The notes under the pieces are model-generated. The model saw only the letters and a program-made list of their open reading frames with translations, searched no databases and was not told the DNA's origin. Source: Vibrio hepatarius (lineage in GTDB: Bacteria; Pseudomonadota; Gammaproteobacteria; Enterobacterales; Vibrionaceae). Taken from it: a stretch of 64,000 nt of DNA. Where the stretch lies: positions 237,004 through 301,003 of the forward strand of contig NZ_LHPI01000012.1 of NCBI RefSeq assembly GCF_001274785.1, read 5' to 3'. Position numbers and translations under genes: made by a program. This document shows, piece by piece, positions 47,034-57,723 of the stretch; the first letter of the stretch is position 1; every line of letters starts with the position of its first letter.

Positions 47034-48719
47034 ATGAATCAGCCAAACTCGAGAATGATAGCTGGTTGCGCTCTCCCTCCACCAAACGAGATGATCCTCA
47101 AATGGGCCGAAGAGCGTCCAAACGACGTATATCTAAAACAAATTATCAACCGACAATTTGTCGAATTCACATACCAGGAAGTCGCAGACCAAGCGCTTAA
47201 GCTGGTCACTGCGTTAAGAAATCTCGGGGTTAAGCCCGGAGACAAAGTCGCACTGATTTCCAAAAACTGTGCCGAATGGTTTATCACCGACTTAGCTTTG
47301 ATGCTCGGCGATTATATCAGCGTGCCAATTTTCCCTACCGCAGGTGCCGAGACTATCGAGTACTGCATTAAGCATAGTGAGAGTAAAGCTCTGATAGCAG
47401 GCAAGCTAGATAACGCACAAGCCACGCAACAAATCATTGATGCTCAGAGTGAACTCATCAGTATTGCACTGCCCTACGACTCCGCACCGAATTGTCAGCA
47501 TCAGTTCAAACAACTAATTGAAAACGTAGAACCTAGTACAGAAAGACCCGAGCATTATGATGATAAGCTAATGTCTTTGGTGTACACCTCTGGGACATCT
47601 GGATTACCTAAAGGGGCGATGCTGACATACGGCGCATTTAGTTGGTCTGCACAGCAATTGATCAATCACATTGGTATCGAAGAAAACGACCGCTTGTTTT
47701 CTTACCTTCCTCTCGCTCACATCACGGAACGTGTCTATATTTTTGGTTCGTCAATTATGGGAGGTGTACCAACCGCATTTCCTGAATCGCTCGACACCTT
47801 TATCGAAGACGTCAAAATGCAGCGCCCAACTCTGTTTATCTCGGTCCCACGCTTATGGACGCTTTTCCAACAGCGCATCCAAGATAAGTTGCCACAGAAG
47901 AAGCTCAACATCTTACTTAAGATCCCTTTGGTGAATACGTTACTGAAAAAGAAACTGGCGCAAGGCTTAGGTTTGGATCAAGCGCGAGTGCTCGGCTGTG
48001 GTTCAGCCCCTGTATCTCCGGCCCTGCTAGAGTGGTATCACAGCTTAGGACTCAATATTACCGAAGCGTGGGGAATGACAGAATCTTTCGCCTACAGCAC
48101 ACTTAACTATCCGTTCCGTGCCGACAAGATAGGCAGTGTCGGTAACGCAGGCCCAGGTATCGAGCTAAAGATAGCGCAAGACGACGAGATCATGGTGCGC
48201 AGTAAAGGGCTCTTCTCTGGCTACTATAAAAACGATATTGCGACGCAGGAATCGTTCGATGTTGACGGCTGGTTACACACCGGTGATATCGGTGCAATTG
48301 ATGCTGACGGTTACTTAACGATTCAAGGCCGCAAGAAAGACTCTTTCAAAACTGCGAAAGGTAAGTTTGTCGCTCCTGTGCCCATTGAGAAAAAACTGTT
48401 TGAGTACAGCCGCGTCGAGATGATGTGCTTAATTGGTTTGGGGTTACCCGCACCGATTTTGTTGGTTGTCCCACATGATTTCCCGAATTTCGACCGAGCT
48501 CGCTATGAGCGCACAACGAAAAAGGTCATCGACAAAATGAACGCCCAATTGGAATCTCACGAAAAAATCAAAGGGGTTCTGATGATCAAAGATCCGTGGT
48601 CTATCGAGAATGGCATTTTGACGCCAACGCTGAAAATCAAACGTCACGTGCTGGAACAAAAGTACCATGATATCGGACATAACTGGCCAAAGGACAAATT
48701 GGTCGTGTGGGAAGAATAA
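47034..48719 (+). CDS. AMP-binding acyl-CoA synthetase (long-chain type)
   Basis: A 561-residue adenylate-forming enzyme that would activate a fatty acid to its CoA thioester. It has the P-loop-like YTSGTSGLPKGAMLTYG, LPLAHITERVY, the adenine-site AWGMTESFAYST and GWLHTGDIGAIDADGYLTIQGRKKDSFKTAKGKFVAP. The insertions place it with the long-chain/very-long-chain (FAA1/FadD15-like) group. The ATG at 47034 has GGAG upstream; 47019 is a second choice. The true substrate is not readable. It is a single gene beside LysR regulators. Confidence 0.9.
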   Translation: MNQPNSRMIAGCALPPPNEMILKWAEERPNDVYLKQIINRQFVEFTYQEVADQALKLVTALRNLGVKPGDKVALISKNCAEWFITDLALMLGDYISVPIFPTAGAETIEYCIKHSESKALIAGKLDNAQATQQIIDAQSELISIALPYDSAPNCQHQFKQLIENVEPSTERPEHYDDKLMSLVYTSGTSGLPKGAMLTYGAFSWSAQQLINHIGIEENDRLFSYLPLAHITERVYIFGSSIMGGVPTAFPESLDTFIEDVKMQRPTLFISVPRLWTLFQQRIQDKLPQKKLNILLKIPLVNTLLKKKLAQGLGLDQARVLGCGSAPVSPALLEWYHSLGLNITEAWGMTESFAYSTLNYPFRADKIGSVGNAGPGIELKIAQDDEIMVRSKGLFSGYYKNDIATQESFDVDGWLHTGDIGAIDADGYLTIQGRKKDSFKTAKGKFVAPVPIEKKLFEYSRVEMMCLIGLGLPAPILLVVPHDFPNFDRARYERTTKKVIDKMNAQLESHEKIKGVLMIKDPWSIENGILTPTLKIKRHVLEQKYHDIGHNWPKDKLVVWEE

Positions 48720-48808
48720 AGATATAAGGAGAGCTACGGCTCTCTTTTTTTTTACGCGGCTAGCCATTATCATGCTTAGCCCAAGGATGAGAAATTAGGA
48801 CTGCTTGA

Positions 48809-49708
48809 ATGGACGCAAGGCTACACCACTTACCCGGACTTCGTTATTTCGAAGTCGCTGCACGACTCAATAGCTACAGCCGTGCAGCAGATGAGTTGTT
48901 TGTAAGCCAAGCTGCAGTTAGCCAAAAGATACGTCAGTTGGAAGATGGATTAGCATGCAAACTGTTTGTTCGCGATGGTCGTGAAATGCGCCTAACCGAG
49001 CAGGGAAAAATTCTCTATAAACATGTTTCGCAAGGACTAGAACAAATTGTTACCGGCTTGAATCAAATCCAAAGCGAACCCGTTGAAGGGCTATTATGTG
49101 TCAGCTCAACGCCTTCATTTGCCTCTCGCTGGTTACTGCCCCGCCTATGGAAATTTTCCACTCAGCACCCTAACATTCCAATTCGTATTCTTACCAGTTG
49201 TGACGCGCCCAACTTAAAACAAGGTGCTGCGGATCTCGCCATTTGGCAAGGTGAAGAACTAGAATTAACCACAGAGAATAAACTGCAAAAACGCTTCCTG
49301 TTTGAAGAAACCATCTATCCGTTTTGCTCTCCCCACTTAGCAAAAGCGATCAATCTGACTAAGCCTGAACAACTACTTAATTGTTGGTTAATTCACTATG
49401 AATCTGGTGGTTACCCTTGGCAAAGTTGGTTCGCACAAGCAGGGGTAACGATGAACAAAGAGTCTGTTCAATGGATGGATGTCAGTACGTTCGATCACGC
49501 AATGAATGCCGTTATGGCTGGCCATGGCGCGTGCTTAGCCTCTGATTCGTTAGCCAGCGATTATGTTGAGCGAGGGTTACTCATTAAGCCATTTGATATC
49601 GGTATGACGCCGGGTATCCAATTTAACTTATTCTATGATGAAAGTTCCCCTCGCCGAGACAGAATCGCAGCGTTTTCTAACTGGCTCCACAGCGAGATTG
49701 CCGAGTAG
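48809..49708 (+). CDS. GcvA-like LysR regulator (first copy)
   Basis: A 299-residue LysR-type regulator. LPGLRYFEVAARLNSYSRAADELFVSQAAVSQKIRQLE and the effector start EGLLCVSSTPSFASRWLLPRLWKF are typical of the GcvA group. Targets are unknown; it lies 90 bp after the acyl-CoA synthetase in the same direction. A second regulator of the same group is 0.3 kb downstream. Confidence 0.9.
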   Translation: MDARLHHLPGLRYFEVAARLNSYSRAADELFVSQAAVSQKIRQLEDGLACKLFVRDGREMRLTEQGKILYKHVSQGLEQIVTGLNQIQSEPVEGLLCVSSTPSFASRWLLPRLWKFSTQHPNIPIRILTSCDAPNLKQGAADLAIWQGEELELTTENKLQKRFLFEETIYPFCSPHLAKAINLTKPEQLLNCWLIHYESGGYPWQSWFAQAGVTMNKESVQWMDVSTFDHAMNAVMAGHGACLASDSLASDYVERGLLIKPFDIGMTPGIQFNLFYDESSPRRDRIAAFSNWLHSEIAE

Positions 49709-49716
49709 CGACGCAC

Positions 49717-49923
49717 TTAGCCATCCCAGAAATGTCTCATGCTTTCTTTTCTGGCTTGCTCGTGAGTGATACCAATATCTTCCAGCAAGTGATTAGACAG
49801 CTGCGGTAGCTGTTTTCTGGTTCGGTAGTTTCTCCACCACCGAGTCAGATTAGCTAAAATTTTCTTATTCCAACTCAGCGTCTCGCTTAATTTCACTCTG
49901 TAGCCAAATTCCGAAGTTTCCAT
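49717..49923 (-). CDS. DUF1127 (YjiS-like) small protein
   Basis: A 68-residue protein with the DUF1127 signature in its second half: WWRNYRTRKQLPQLSNHLLEDIGITHEQARKE. DUF1127 proteins are short, basic, often arginine-rich, and in other bacteria have been tied to phosphate, carbon or RNA metabolism; the function here is not known. It lies between two GcvA-like LysR genes and is divergent from the second across 96 bp, so that regulator is the likely controller. Confidence 0.9.
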   Translation of the reverse strand: METSEFGYRVKLSETLSWNKKILANLTRWWRNYRTRKQLPQLSNHLLEDIGITHEQARKESMRHFWDG

Positions 49924-50019
49924 AATCTATACTCCTATTGCATTCAATGAGTAAATAATCGACTATGGATGAGATTCTCTCAAACGATACTACCTGACAC
50001 TCGGTTAAGGAAAACTTAA

Positions 50020-50952
50020 GTGAAAGAACGGTTACCTCCCCTGCAAGGACTCTACTACTTTTACATGGCCGCCAAACTTGGCAGTTTCAAACTTGCTGCG
50101 AGTGAATTATTTGTCACTGCGGCCGCGATAAGCCAACAAATAAGACAGTTGGAAGAGTTTTTAGGCGTAGAGCTATTTATTCGACAGCACAGAAAAGTCG
50201 CGCTCACGGTAGAAGGCCAGCAGTTGTTTGAACAAGCACAAAGAGGGTTCGAACATCTTGCTCAAGGGGTCAGACAAATCAACCAAGACCCTAACCCTAC
50301 CCAACTTTCCATCTCCACGATACCGTCATTCGCTCAACACTGGTTGGTGCCTCGAATTGGTCACTTTAGGGAGCTTTACCCGAATCAGGAACTGATGATC
50401 GAACCCACCAACAAACTGGTGAACTTTCAAAATTCCAGTGTCGACCTATGTATTCGTTACGGCCCAGGACGATATTCAAATGTAGAAAGTCGATTCCTAA
50501 TGGAAGAGTTGCTTTATCCAGTTTGCCACCCGATCTATCAACAACAACACGGCATTTATGAGTTAAGTGACTTAACTGGAGCCGATTTAATTGAAGACTA
50601 TTGGCCAGATATGAACTGGGGAAATTGGCTACATAATGTGGGCTATCAACGACAAAAGCCGACGTTGAAGTACAATGGTTCACACTTTGTGTTGGAAGCT
50701 GCATTGGCAGTACAAGGGGTTGCATTAGCAAAACACAGCCTTGTACATCGATACATAAAAGAAGGGAAATTAGTTCGAATCGGGCACCTTGCGCAGCGAA
50801 CAGACTTTAACTACTTCCTCTGTGCACCTAGCGCCTACTTTAAGCGAGAAAAGATCCGTCATTTCTGTGATTGGATTTTCAACCAAGTAAAAGAAGCGCA
50901 AGCCTTTTGCGAACTCGATTGTGAAATCATCGATACACGTAGCCTTGAGTAG
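50020..50952 (+). CDS. GcvA-like LysR regulator (second copy)
   Basis: A 310-residue LysR-type regulator with a GTG start after TAAGGA. LPPLQGLYYFYMAAKLGSFKLAASELFVTAAAISQQIRQLE forms the helix-turn-helix and LSISTIPSFAQHWLVPRIGHF opens the effector domain. It closely resembles the regulator at 48809 in plan, consistent with an old duplication. It is divergent from the DUF1127 gene, its most likely target. Confidence 0.9.
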   Translation: MKERLPPLQGLYYFYMAAKLGSFKLAASELFVTAAAISQQIRQLEEFLGVELFIRQHRKVALTVEGQQLFEQAQRGFEHLAQGVRQINQDPNPTQLSISTIPSFAQHWLVPRIGHFRELYPNQELMIEPTNKLVNFQNSSVDLCIRYGPGRYSNVESRFLMEELLYPVCHPIYQQQHGIYELSDLTGADLIEDYWPDMNWGNWLHNVGYQRQKPTLKYNGSHFVLEAALAVQGVALAKHSLVHRYIKEGKLVRIGHLAQRTDFNYFLCAPSAYFKREKIRHFCDWIFNQVKEAQAFCELDCEIIDTRSLE

Positions 50953-50977
50953 TCTAGGTTTAAACATCGCAAGCAAT

Positions 50978-51013
50978 AAAAAGCCCCTGAAGCTTTCACT
51001 TCAGGGGCTTTTA
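50978..51013 (-). terminator. Bidirectional terminator between the LysR gene and fusA
   Basis: AAAAGCCCCTGAAG and CTTCAGGGGCTTTT form a 14-bp stem with a 6-nt loop. T runs exist on both strands. It ends EF-G (minus) and the LysR gene (plus). Confidence 0.9.
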
Positions 51014-51036
51014 AGTTATTGAGTTAACTTAAAGAA

Positions 51037-53127
51037 TTACTTCTTCTCGTTACGCTCTTTAACTTCTGCGATTACTTGCTCAGCAACGTTTGCTGGACAT
51101 GGTGCGTAGTGAGAGAACTCCATAGAGAACTGACCACGACCAGAAGTCATTGTACGTAGAGAGCCGATGTAACCGAACATTTCTGATAGAGGTACATCAC
51201 CCTTGATACGTACGCCAGTAGTACCAGCTTGTTGGTCTTTGATCATGCCACGACGACGGTTAAGGTCACCGATTACGTCACCAACGTGATCTTCTGGAGT
51301 GAATACGTCAACTTTCATGATTGGCTCTAGAAGCTGTGGACCAGCTTTAGGCATAGATTGACGGAATGCACCTTTCGCTGCGATTTCGAACGCGATAGCT
51401 GAAGAGTCAACTGCGTGGAAGCCACCGTCGAATAGTTCAACTTCAACGTCTAGCGTAGGGAAGCCAGCTAGTACGCCGTTTTCCATCATGCCAGCGAAGC
51501 CTTTCTCAACTGCAGGCCAGAATTCTTTAGGTACGTTACCACCAACAACTGTTGATTTGAACGTGAAGCCAGAGTTTTGCTCGCCTGGCTTGATGCGGTA
51601 ATCGATCTTACCAAACTGACCAGAACCACCAGACTGCTTCTTGTGAGTGTAGCTATCTTCAACTGCTTGAGTGATAGTTTCACGGTAAGCTACCTGTGGA
51701 GCACCTACTTCTAGCTCAACGCCGTAAGTACGCTTCAGGATGTCTACTTTGATGTCTAGGTGAAGTTCACCCATACCTTTCAGGATTGTTTCACCTGAAT
51801 CTTCATCAGTTTCAACCTGGAATGATGGATCTTCTGCAACCATTTTACCGATCGCGATACCCATTTTCTCAGAACCACCTTTATCTTTAGGCTTAACAGC
51901 GATAGAGATAACTGGATCTGGGAAGATCATTGGTTCTAGAGTACATTCGTGCTTAGGATCACATAGAGTGTGACCTGTTTGAACGTTCTTCATACCAACT
52001 ACAGCGATGATGTCGCCAGCTTGTGCTGAATCGATCTCGTTACGCTCGTCTGCGTGCATCTCAACCATACGGCCGATACGCTCTGTTTTACCAGTTGCAG
52101 AGTTAAGGATTGTGTCACCTTTCTTCATCTTACCAGAGTAGATACGGATGAATGTTAGTGCACCAAAACGGTCGTCCATGATCTTGAACGCAAGCGCTTT
52201 TAGTGGCTCATCTGCAGATACAGTTGCAACTTCACCAGTCGCTTCACCTGTGTCTGGGTTAGTTAGAGGCTGAGGATCTACTTCTGTTGGCGCTGGTAGG
52301 TAATCTACTACTGCGTCAAGAATAAGTTGGATACCTTTGTTCTTGTACGCTGAACCACAGTAAGTTGGGAAGAATGCTAGGTCACGAGTACCTTTACGGA
52401 TACAACGTTTGATGTCTTCTAGAGATGGCTCTGCGCCTTCTTCTAGGTAAGCCATCATTAGATCTTCGTCTTGCTCTAGAGCAGTTTCGATTAGCATTTC
52501 ACGGTATTCAGCTGCTTTCTCTACCATGTCTGCTGGGATGTCTTGAACTTCGTAGTTCTCTGGCTGACCAGACTCGTCCCATACGTATGCTTTCTGGCTT
52601 AGTACGTCTACAACACCAACGAAATCTTCTTCGATACCGATAGGTAGAGTCATTACTAGAGGAGTCGCTGCTAGAACGTTCTGTACTTGGTCTACAACTT
52701 TGTAGAAGTCAGCGCCCATACGGTCTAGTTTGTTAACGAAAATCAGACGTGATACGTGAGATTCGTCAGCGTAACGCCAGTTAGTTTCTGACTGAGGTTC
52801 AACACCACCAGAACCACAGAATACACCGATACCACCGTCAAGTACTTTCAGAGAACGGTAAACTTCGATTGTGAAGTCAACGTGTCCAGGAGTATCGATG
52901 ATGTTTAGACGGTGATCGTTCCAGAAACAAGTAGTTGCCGCAGACTGGATTGTAATACCACGCTCAGCTTCCTGCTCCATGAAGTCAGTTGTAGTTGAAC
53001 CGTCGTGAGTATCACCGATCTTGTGGATCTTACCAGTTAGCTTAAGGATACGCTCTGTAGAGGTAGTTTTACCCGCGTCTACGTGAGCAAAAATACCAAT
53101 GTTTCTGTATTTTGATAAATCAGTCAT
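51037..53127 (-). CDS. fusA: Elongation factor G, probable second copy (EF-G2)
   Basis: A 696-residue translational GTPase that moves tRNAs and mRNA through the ribosome or helps split ribosomes. G1 is [16 protein letters not shown]2 has [14 protein letters not shown]3 [14 protein letters not shown], and G4 VNKLDRMGA. Domains II-V follow with [16 protein letters not shown] and ending [16 protein letters not shown]. It stands alone, without the rpsL-rpsG-tufA genes of the str operon, so it is probably the paralogue found in many vibrios and pseudomonads. Codon use looks highly optimised. Confidence 0.93.
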   Translation of the reverse strand: MTDLSKYRNIGIFAHVDAGKTTSTERILKLTGKIHKIGDTHDGSTTTDFMEQEAERGITIQSAATTCFWNDHRLNIIDTPGHVDFTIEVYRSLKVLDGGIGVFCGSGGVEPQSETNWRYADESHVSRLIFVNKLDRMGADFYKVVDQVQNVLAATPLVMTLPIGIEEDFVGVVDVLSQKAYVWDESGQPENYEVQDIPADMVEKAAEYREMLIETALEQDEDLMMAYLEEGAEPSLEDIKRCIRKGTRDLAFFPTYCGSAYKNKGIQLILDAVVDYLPAPTEVDPQPLTNPDTGEATGEVATVSADEPLKALAFKIMDDRFGALTFIRIYSGKMKKGDTILNSATGKTERIGRMVEMHADERNEIDSAQAGDIIAVVGMKNVQTGHTLCDPKHECTLEPMIFPDPVISIAVKPKDKGGSEKMGIAIGKMVAEDPSFQVETDEDSGETILKGMGELHLDIKVDILKRTYGVELEVGAPQVAYRETITQAVEDSYTHKKQSGGSGQFGKIDYRIKPGEQNSGFTFKSTVVGGNVPKEFWPAVEKGFAGMMENGVLAGFPTLDVEVELFDGGFHAVDSSAIAFEIAAKGAFRQSMPKAGPQLLEPIMKVDVFTPEDHVGDVIGDLNRRRGMIKDQQAGTTGVRIKGDVPLSEMFGYIGSLRTMTSGRGQFSMEFSHYAPCPANVAEQVIAEVKERNEKK

Positions 53128-53266
53128 TGTCTTACTCTGTTAATAAGGTATAAAGTGCGCGCAGAGTATATCACATTCTGTCAATACTGATACCCTTGCG
53201 TGCGGCTGTGATAAAAAAAATCTGCCAAGCAATAATGGTACGTAAAACCGTTATTTTCCAATAAAG

Positions 53267-53295
53267 AAAAGGCTATTCACTTGGAATAGCCTTTT
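53267..53295 (-). terminator. Terminator after ndk
   Basis: AAAAGGCTATTC and GAATAGCCTTTT form a perfect 12-bp stem with a 5-nt loop, just past the ndk stop, with Ts following on the minus strand. Confidence 0.88.
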
Positions 53296-53310
53296 ACGTA
53301 GCAATCCAAG

Positions 53311-53736
53311 TTATCGTGGGCAGATTTCTGACTCTGGGAAAAAGAACTCGATCTCGCGAGCGGCTGACTCTGGACTATCAGAACCATGAACCGAGTTGTG
53401 ACGCATGCTCAGTGCGTAATCTGCACGTAGCGTACCACATGCCGCTTGTTCTGGATTGGTTTTACCCATCAACTCACGGTAGCGTGCAATCGCATCCTCG
53501 CCTTCTAACACCTGAACCATAATTGGACCAGAAGTCATGAACTCTTTCAGTGGCTGGAAGAATTCTTTACCTTCATGCTCCGCATAAAAGCCACTTGCTT
53601 GTTCTTCATTTAGATGAACCATTTTAGCGGCAACAATGCGTAGACCTGCTTTCTCAATACGATGATAAATTTCACCAATCAAGTTACGTTCAACGGCATC
53701 GGGCTTAATGATAGAAAAGGTTCTTTCTAGAGCCAT
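53311..53736 (-). CDS. ndk: Nucleoside diphosphate kinase
   Basis: Balances nucleoside triphosphate pools by moving phosphate between nucleotides. The 141-residue protein begins [20 protein letters not shown] and has the active-site histidine in [22 protein letters not shown] (NxxHGSD motif). Length is usual. It lies 59 bp downstream of pepB's upstream side, in the standard order isc-pepB-ndk, each on the minus strand. Confidence 0.98.
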   Translation of the reverse strand: MALERTFSIIKPDAVERNLIGEIYHRIEKAGLRIVAAKMVHLNEEQASGFYAEHEGKEFFQPLKEFMTSGPIMVQVLEGEDAIARYRELMGKTNPEQAACGTLRADYALSMRHNSVHGSDSPESAAREIEFFFPESEICPR

Positions 53737-53795
53737 AGGGTTTCCTTTCGTCTTCTCTGTATTAATTATTAGAATGAGGCCTTTCGGTCTCGAAA

Positions 53796-55094
53796 TTATT
53801 TTTCAGCTTGGTCCAACAGTACACGAGCAATAGTGCGAACACCAACACCTGTCGCGCCCGCAGCCCATTTATCTGCTGCAGTTTTGCGGTATGTCGCAGC
53901 GCAGTCAAAGTGTAGCCAGCCTTTTTTGTAGTCTTCTACAAAGTAAGACAGGAACGCTGCAGCGGTACTCGCACCTGGTGTGTAGTCACCGTTACTGATG
54001 TTGGCGAGATCGGCAAAGCTTGATGGCAGCATACCGCGGTGGAAATCAGCCAAAGGTAGCGGCCAAAGTCCTTCTTTCTCTTCGCGAGCAGAGTGCAGTG
54101 CTTGGTGTGCTAACTCGTCATCAAAGCTCATGAGTGCGTGGTAGTCATTACCAAGTGCGTTCTTCGCAGCACCAGTCAGTGTCGCACAGTCGATGATCAG
54201 CTCTGGGTTTTGCTCACTTGCGTAGATCAATCCATCAGCCAGCACCAAACGACCTTCAGCATCGGTGTTTAAGATCTCAACCGTCTTACCGTTTTTGTAA
54301 GTAATGATATCGCCAAGCTTCAGTGCACGGCCTGAAATCATGTTCTCCGCACAACAAAGGATCAGTTTCACACGTTTGTTCAAACCACGCATGATCGCAA
54401 GACCTAGACCACCAGTGATCGTGCCCGAACCACCCATATCTGCTTTCATCGATGCCATAAATCCAGACGGTTTGATGCTGTAACCACCTGAGTCAAATGT
54501 GATGCCTTTGCCCACTAGGCAAGCGTATACTGGCGCGTTTTCATCACCCGTCGGGTTGAAGTCCAATTGAAGCATCGCTGACGTGCGTTCTGAACCACGG
54601 CCAACGGCGTAGATACCTTCCCAACCTTCCGCAAGCAAGTCTTTATCTTTAACGATGCGCGCGGTCACTGTACCTTCTGGGGCCACAGACTTAATGAATT
54701 CAGCAGCCATCGTCGCAAGCTGGCGCGGTGCCACTTCTTCAGCGGTTTTGTTGATGATATCGCGAGTAAATTCTGTTGCTTTGATTCGAGCTTCTAGCTC
54801 AGCTTGATCCGCCTGTTCAAGTGGTTGCCAAACGACTTGGTTGGATTTCTTCGCGTCACGGTAACCTTGGTGAAATGCCCAGATGCTTTCAAGATCCCAA
54901 GCATCACCTTCTAAAGAAGCAAAACGTACACCTTGAGCTTCTAGTTTGCGAGATGCGCGTTGGATTGCGCCTAAGTCGTGACCTTCACCCAAGTGAACTG
55001 TCGCGCCTTGATCAGAAAAAGAAAGGATCGCTTTTTCGCCCCACTGTGGAGCTGCGGATTCTTGGCTAAGAAATACTGACATCTGTGTAGACAT
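53796..55094 (-). CDS. pepB: Peptidase B (M17 leucyl aminopeptidase family)
   Basis: A cytoplasmic dimetal aminopeptidase that helps degrade peptides. The 432-residue protein has the M17 metal-binding segments [26 protein letters not shown] and the family signature [14 protein letters not shown]. Its length matches PepB rather than the longer PepA. It follows the isc operon but is separated from iscX by a strong terminator, so it likely has its own promoter. Confidence 0.95.
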   Translation of the reverse strand: MSTQMSVFLSQESAAPQWGEKAILSFSDQGATVHLGEGHDLGAIQRASRKLEAQGVRFASLEGDAWDLESIWAFHQGYRDAKKSNQVVWQPLEQADQAELEARIKATEFTRDIINKTAEEVAPRQLATMAAEFIKSVAPEGTVTARIVKDKDLLAEGWEGIYAVGRGSERTSAMLQLDFNPTGDENAPVYACLVGKGITFDSGGYSIKPSGFMASMKADMGGSGTITGGLGLAIMRGLNKRVKLILCCAENMISGRALKLGDIITYKNGKTVEILNTDAEGRLVLADGLIYASEQNPELIIDCATLTGAAKNALGNDYHALMSFDDELAHQALHSAREEKEGLWPLPLADFHRGMLPSSFADLANISNGDYTPGASTAAAFLSYFVEDYKKGWLHFDCAATYRKTAADKWAAGATGVGVRTIARVLLDQAEK

Positions 55095-55184
55095 GGTTTC
55101 TCCTTGTCTTAATCGGCGTTGCCTACGCCCTACTCTGTTAACCCTCGGATGTTAGCATTTTGTAGAACAAAATTGTCAAGTTGA

Positions 55185-55210
55185 TAAAAAAACGGACCCT
55201 AAGGTCCGTT
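55185..55210 (-). terminator. Terminator of the isc operon
   Basis: AACGGACC and GGTCCGTT form an 8-bp stem with a 4-nt loop. On the minus strand seven Ts follow. It lies about 47 bp past the iscX stop. Confidence 0.88.
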
Positions 55211-55256
55211 ATTTTTAGTAAATTTTGTTAACTGCGCTAGTTTTTAGCAGTCAAAC

Positions 55257-55451
55257 CTAATCCATCTCATCCATCCAGCATAAAATTACTGCTTCTAGGA
55301 TTTTTTCATTAGATCGATTTGGCTCGTCATCAAAATCTTCCAGATCCAGAATCCACTGGTGCAGATCGGTAAAACGTACGGTCTTAGGGTCGATCTCTGG
55401 AAACTTATCACATAGCTCAATCGCGATATCGCGAGAGTCAGTCCATTTCAT
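55257..55451 (-). CDS. iscX: Fe-S assembly adaptor IscX
   Basis: A 64-residue acidic protein that binds IscS and iron and tunes cluster assembly. It shows [40 protein letters not shown] (split in two motifs: the [11 protein letters not shown] core and the acidic DLEDFDD tail). Last gene of the isc operon, 47 bp after fdx. Confidence 0.96.
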   Translation of the reverse strand: MKWTDSRDIAIELCDKFPEIDPKTVRFTDLHQWILDLEDFDDEPNRSNEKILEAVILCWMDEMD

Positions 55452-55498
55452 TGCTCAACTTCCTTCTATTTTTGCTTTGCTGCTCAGTTAGAGAAGTA

Positions 55499-55837
55499 TT
55501 AGTGATCTTCAGATGCGTGGTTAAGCGTGTACTTTGGAATCTCAACCACCAAGTCTTCGTCAGCGACTTTAGCTTGGCAGCCTAGGCGAGATTCTGGCTC
55601 AAGACCCCATGCTTTATCTAGCATGTCATCTTCTAGTTCATCGCTCTCATCAAGAGAATCAAAACCTTCACGAATCACTACGTGGCACGTCGTACAAGCA
55701 CACGACTTTTCACAAGCGTGTTCGATGCCGATACCGTTTTTCAGCGCCACATCAAGAACAGTTTCACCCGCTTTAGCTTCAAGTACAGCACCTTCAGGAC
55801 ACAGATCTTCGTGCGGTAATACAATAATCTTAGGCAT
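55499..55837 (-). CDS. fdx: ISC-type [2Fe-2S] ferredoxin
   Basis: Supplies electrons for cluster assembly. The 112-residue protein carries the cluster ligands in ACEKSCACTTCHVVI and a fourth cysteine in SRLGCQAKV. The pattern and length match Fdx of the isc operon. It is 13 bp behind hscA. Confidence 0.97.
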   Translation of the reverse strand: MPKIIVLPHEDLCPEGAVLEAKAGETVLDVALKNGIGIEHACEKSCACTTCHVVIREGFDSLDESDELEDDMLDKAWGLEPESRLGCQAKVADEDLVVEIPKYTLNHASEDH

Positions 55838-55850
55838 AACTTTTTATCTC

Positions 55851-57704
55851 TTAAATATCATCAACTGATTGACCTGACAGCGCAGCTCGAATCGATTTAT
55901 CCATACGACGCGATGCAAACTCTTGGCTCGCTTTATCGGTATCTTTGATACCTTGTTCTATCGCGTCCGCATCGTCACCGTTACGTAATTCAATTAAAGA
56001 CTCAATCGAATTAATCAAGTCTTGTTTCTCTTGCTCAGACAACAAATCGTCACCGTCTGCTTGCATCGCTGCGATCAAGCCTTCGATCACTCGATCCGCT
56101 TCTACTTTTTGCTCTGCTAGGGCGCGAGCAAGCATGTCGTCTTTCGCGTGTGTCATCGAGTCACGGAGCATGTTTGCGACTTCGTCGTCACTTAGGCCGT
56201 AAGAAGGCTTCACTTGGATCTCTGACTGAATACCCGTGCTCTTCTCCATCGCCGTCACAGACAACAAACCGTCTGCATCCACTTGGTAAGTCACTCGAAC
56301 ATGCGCCGCACCTGCTGCCATTGGTGGGATACCTTTCAGCGAGAAGCGCGCTAATGAACGACAATCGTCAACCAGCTCACGCTCACCTTGCACAACATGT
56401 ACGCTCATTGCCGTTTGACCATCTTTAAACGTGGTGAACTCTTGTGCACGAGCGACAGGAATCGTGGTGTTGCGAGGGATGATCTTTTCAATCAAACCGC
56501 CCATGGTTTCAATGCCCAAGGACAGAGGAATAACATCGAGTAGCAACATTTCAGAATCAGGCTTGTTGCCAACTAAAATGTCAGCTTGGATACCAGCACC
56601 AATCGCCACGACTTCGTCTGGATTAATGCTCGTTAGCGGTTGGCGGCCAAAGAACTCACCGACCATTTCACGAACAAGACGTGTACGGGTTGAGCCGCCT
56701 ACCATGACAACTTCAAGCACCTCATCACCGTCAACATCTGCGTCTTTAAGCGCGCGACGACAAGAGAGCAACGTCTTCTTCACTAGAGGACGAATCAGTT
56801 CTTCGAACTCTTCGCGAGTGACTGTACCTTGCCAACCAAGTACGCTCACTTCGACGCTGTCTTGCTCAGAGAACGCGATCTTGGTTTCTGTTGCAACGTT
56901 AAGCAGTGTACGATGCTGCTCCGCGGTCAGTGGAGTGGCTAGACCAGCTTTTTCAATCAAGAGGTCGGCAAATAGGTGGTCAAAATCATCGCCGCCTAGT
57001 GCTGAGTCACCGCCTGTCGCTAGAACTTCAAACACACCTTTTGATAGTCGCAATATAGAGATATCAAATGTACCGCCACCTAAGTCATAAACCGCAATCA
57101 CACCTTCTTGACCAGAGTCTAAGCCATAGGCAATTGCTGCTGCCGTTGGTTCATTGAGTAAACGCAACACGTGCAGACCAGCCAGTTTCGCGGCATCTTT
57201 GGTTCCAGCACGCTGCGCGTCATCGAAATAAGCTGGAACGGTAATAACCACACCAGATAAATCGCCACCAAGTGACGCTTCAGCACGTTGGCTTAGTGAT
57301 TTCAGAATATCAGCAGACACTTCGATTGGGTTTTTGTCACCCGCCGGAGTTTGCAATACCGGTAAGCCGTTTTCACTCGCTTTAAATTGGTATGGCAGGC
57401 TTGGGTATCGAGTTTGAATGTCTTGTAGTGAACGACCAATCAGACGTTTTACCGAAATGATGGTGTTTTTCGGGTCAAGTTCTGCTTTCGCTTTCGCATC
57501 GTAACCGACTTCTGGCGCTTCGCCCGAGTAGTTAACTATCGAAGGTAAGATGCTGCGACCTTGTTCATCTTGCAAAGTTGTTGCACTGCCGCTACGAACA
57601 GAAGCAACCAACGAGTTAGTCGTACCTAAATCGATACCTGCTGCCAATTTATGCTCATGTGGTGCCGAGCTTTGACCCGGTTCTGCAATTTGAAGTAGTG
57701 CCAT
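55851..57704 (-). CDS. hscA: Fe-S chaperone HscA
   Basis: A specialised Hsp70 (617 residues) that with HscB drives cluster release from IscU. The ATPase domain starts [16 protein letters not shown], with [22 protein letters not shown] and [17 protein letters not shown]. The substrate domain (from about residue 385) has [17 protein letters not shown]. It lacks the long DnaK lid tail, as expected for HscA. It sits between hscB and fdx. Confidence 0.98.
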   Translation of the reverse strand: MALLQIAEPGQSSAPHEHKLAAGIDLGTTNSLVASVRSGSATTLQDEQGRSILPSIVNYSGEAPEVGYDAKAKAELDPKNTIISVKRLIGRSLQDIQTRYPSLPYQFKASENGLPVLQTPAGDKNPIEVSADILKSLSQRAEASLGGDLSGVVITVPAYFDDAQRAGTKDAAKLAGLHVLRLLNEPTAAAIAYGLDSGQEGVIAVYDLGGGTFDISILRLSKGVFEVLATGGDSALGGDDFDHLFADLLIEKAGLATPLTAEQHRTLLNVATETKIAFSEQDSVEVSVLGWQGTVTREEFEELIRPLVKKTLLSCRRALKDADVDGDEVLEVVMVGGSTRTRLVREMVGEFFGRQPLTSINPDEVVAIGAGIQADILVGNKPDSEMLLLDVIPLSLGIETMGGLIEKIIPRNTTIPVARAQEFTTFKDGQTAMSVHVVQGERELVDDCRSLARFSLKGIPPMAAGAAHVRVTYQVDADGLLSVTAMEKSTGIQSEIQVKPSYGLSDDEVANMLRDSMTHAKDDMLARALAEQKVEADRVIEGLIAAMQADGDDLLSEQEKQDLINSIESLIELRNGDDADAIEQGIKDTDKASQEFASRRMDKSIRAALSGQSVDDI

Positions 57705-57723
57705 GATTGGTCCTTGTTATTTG

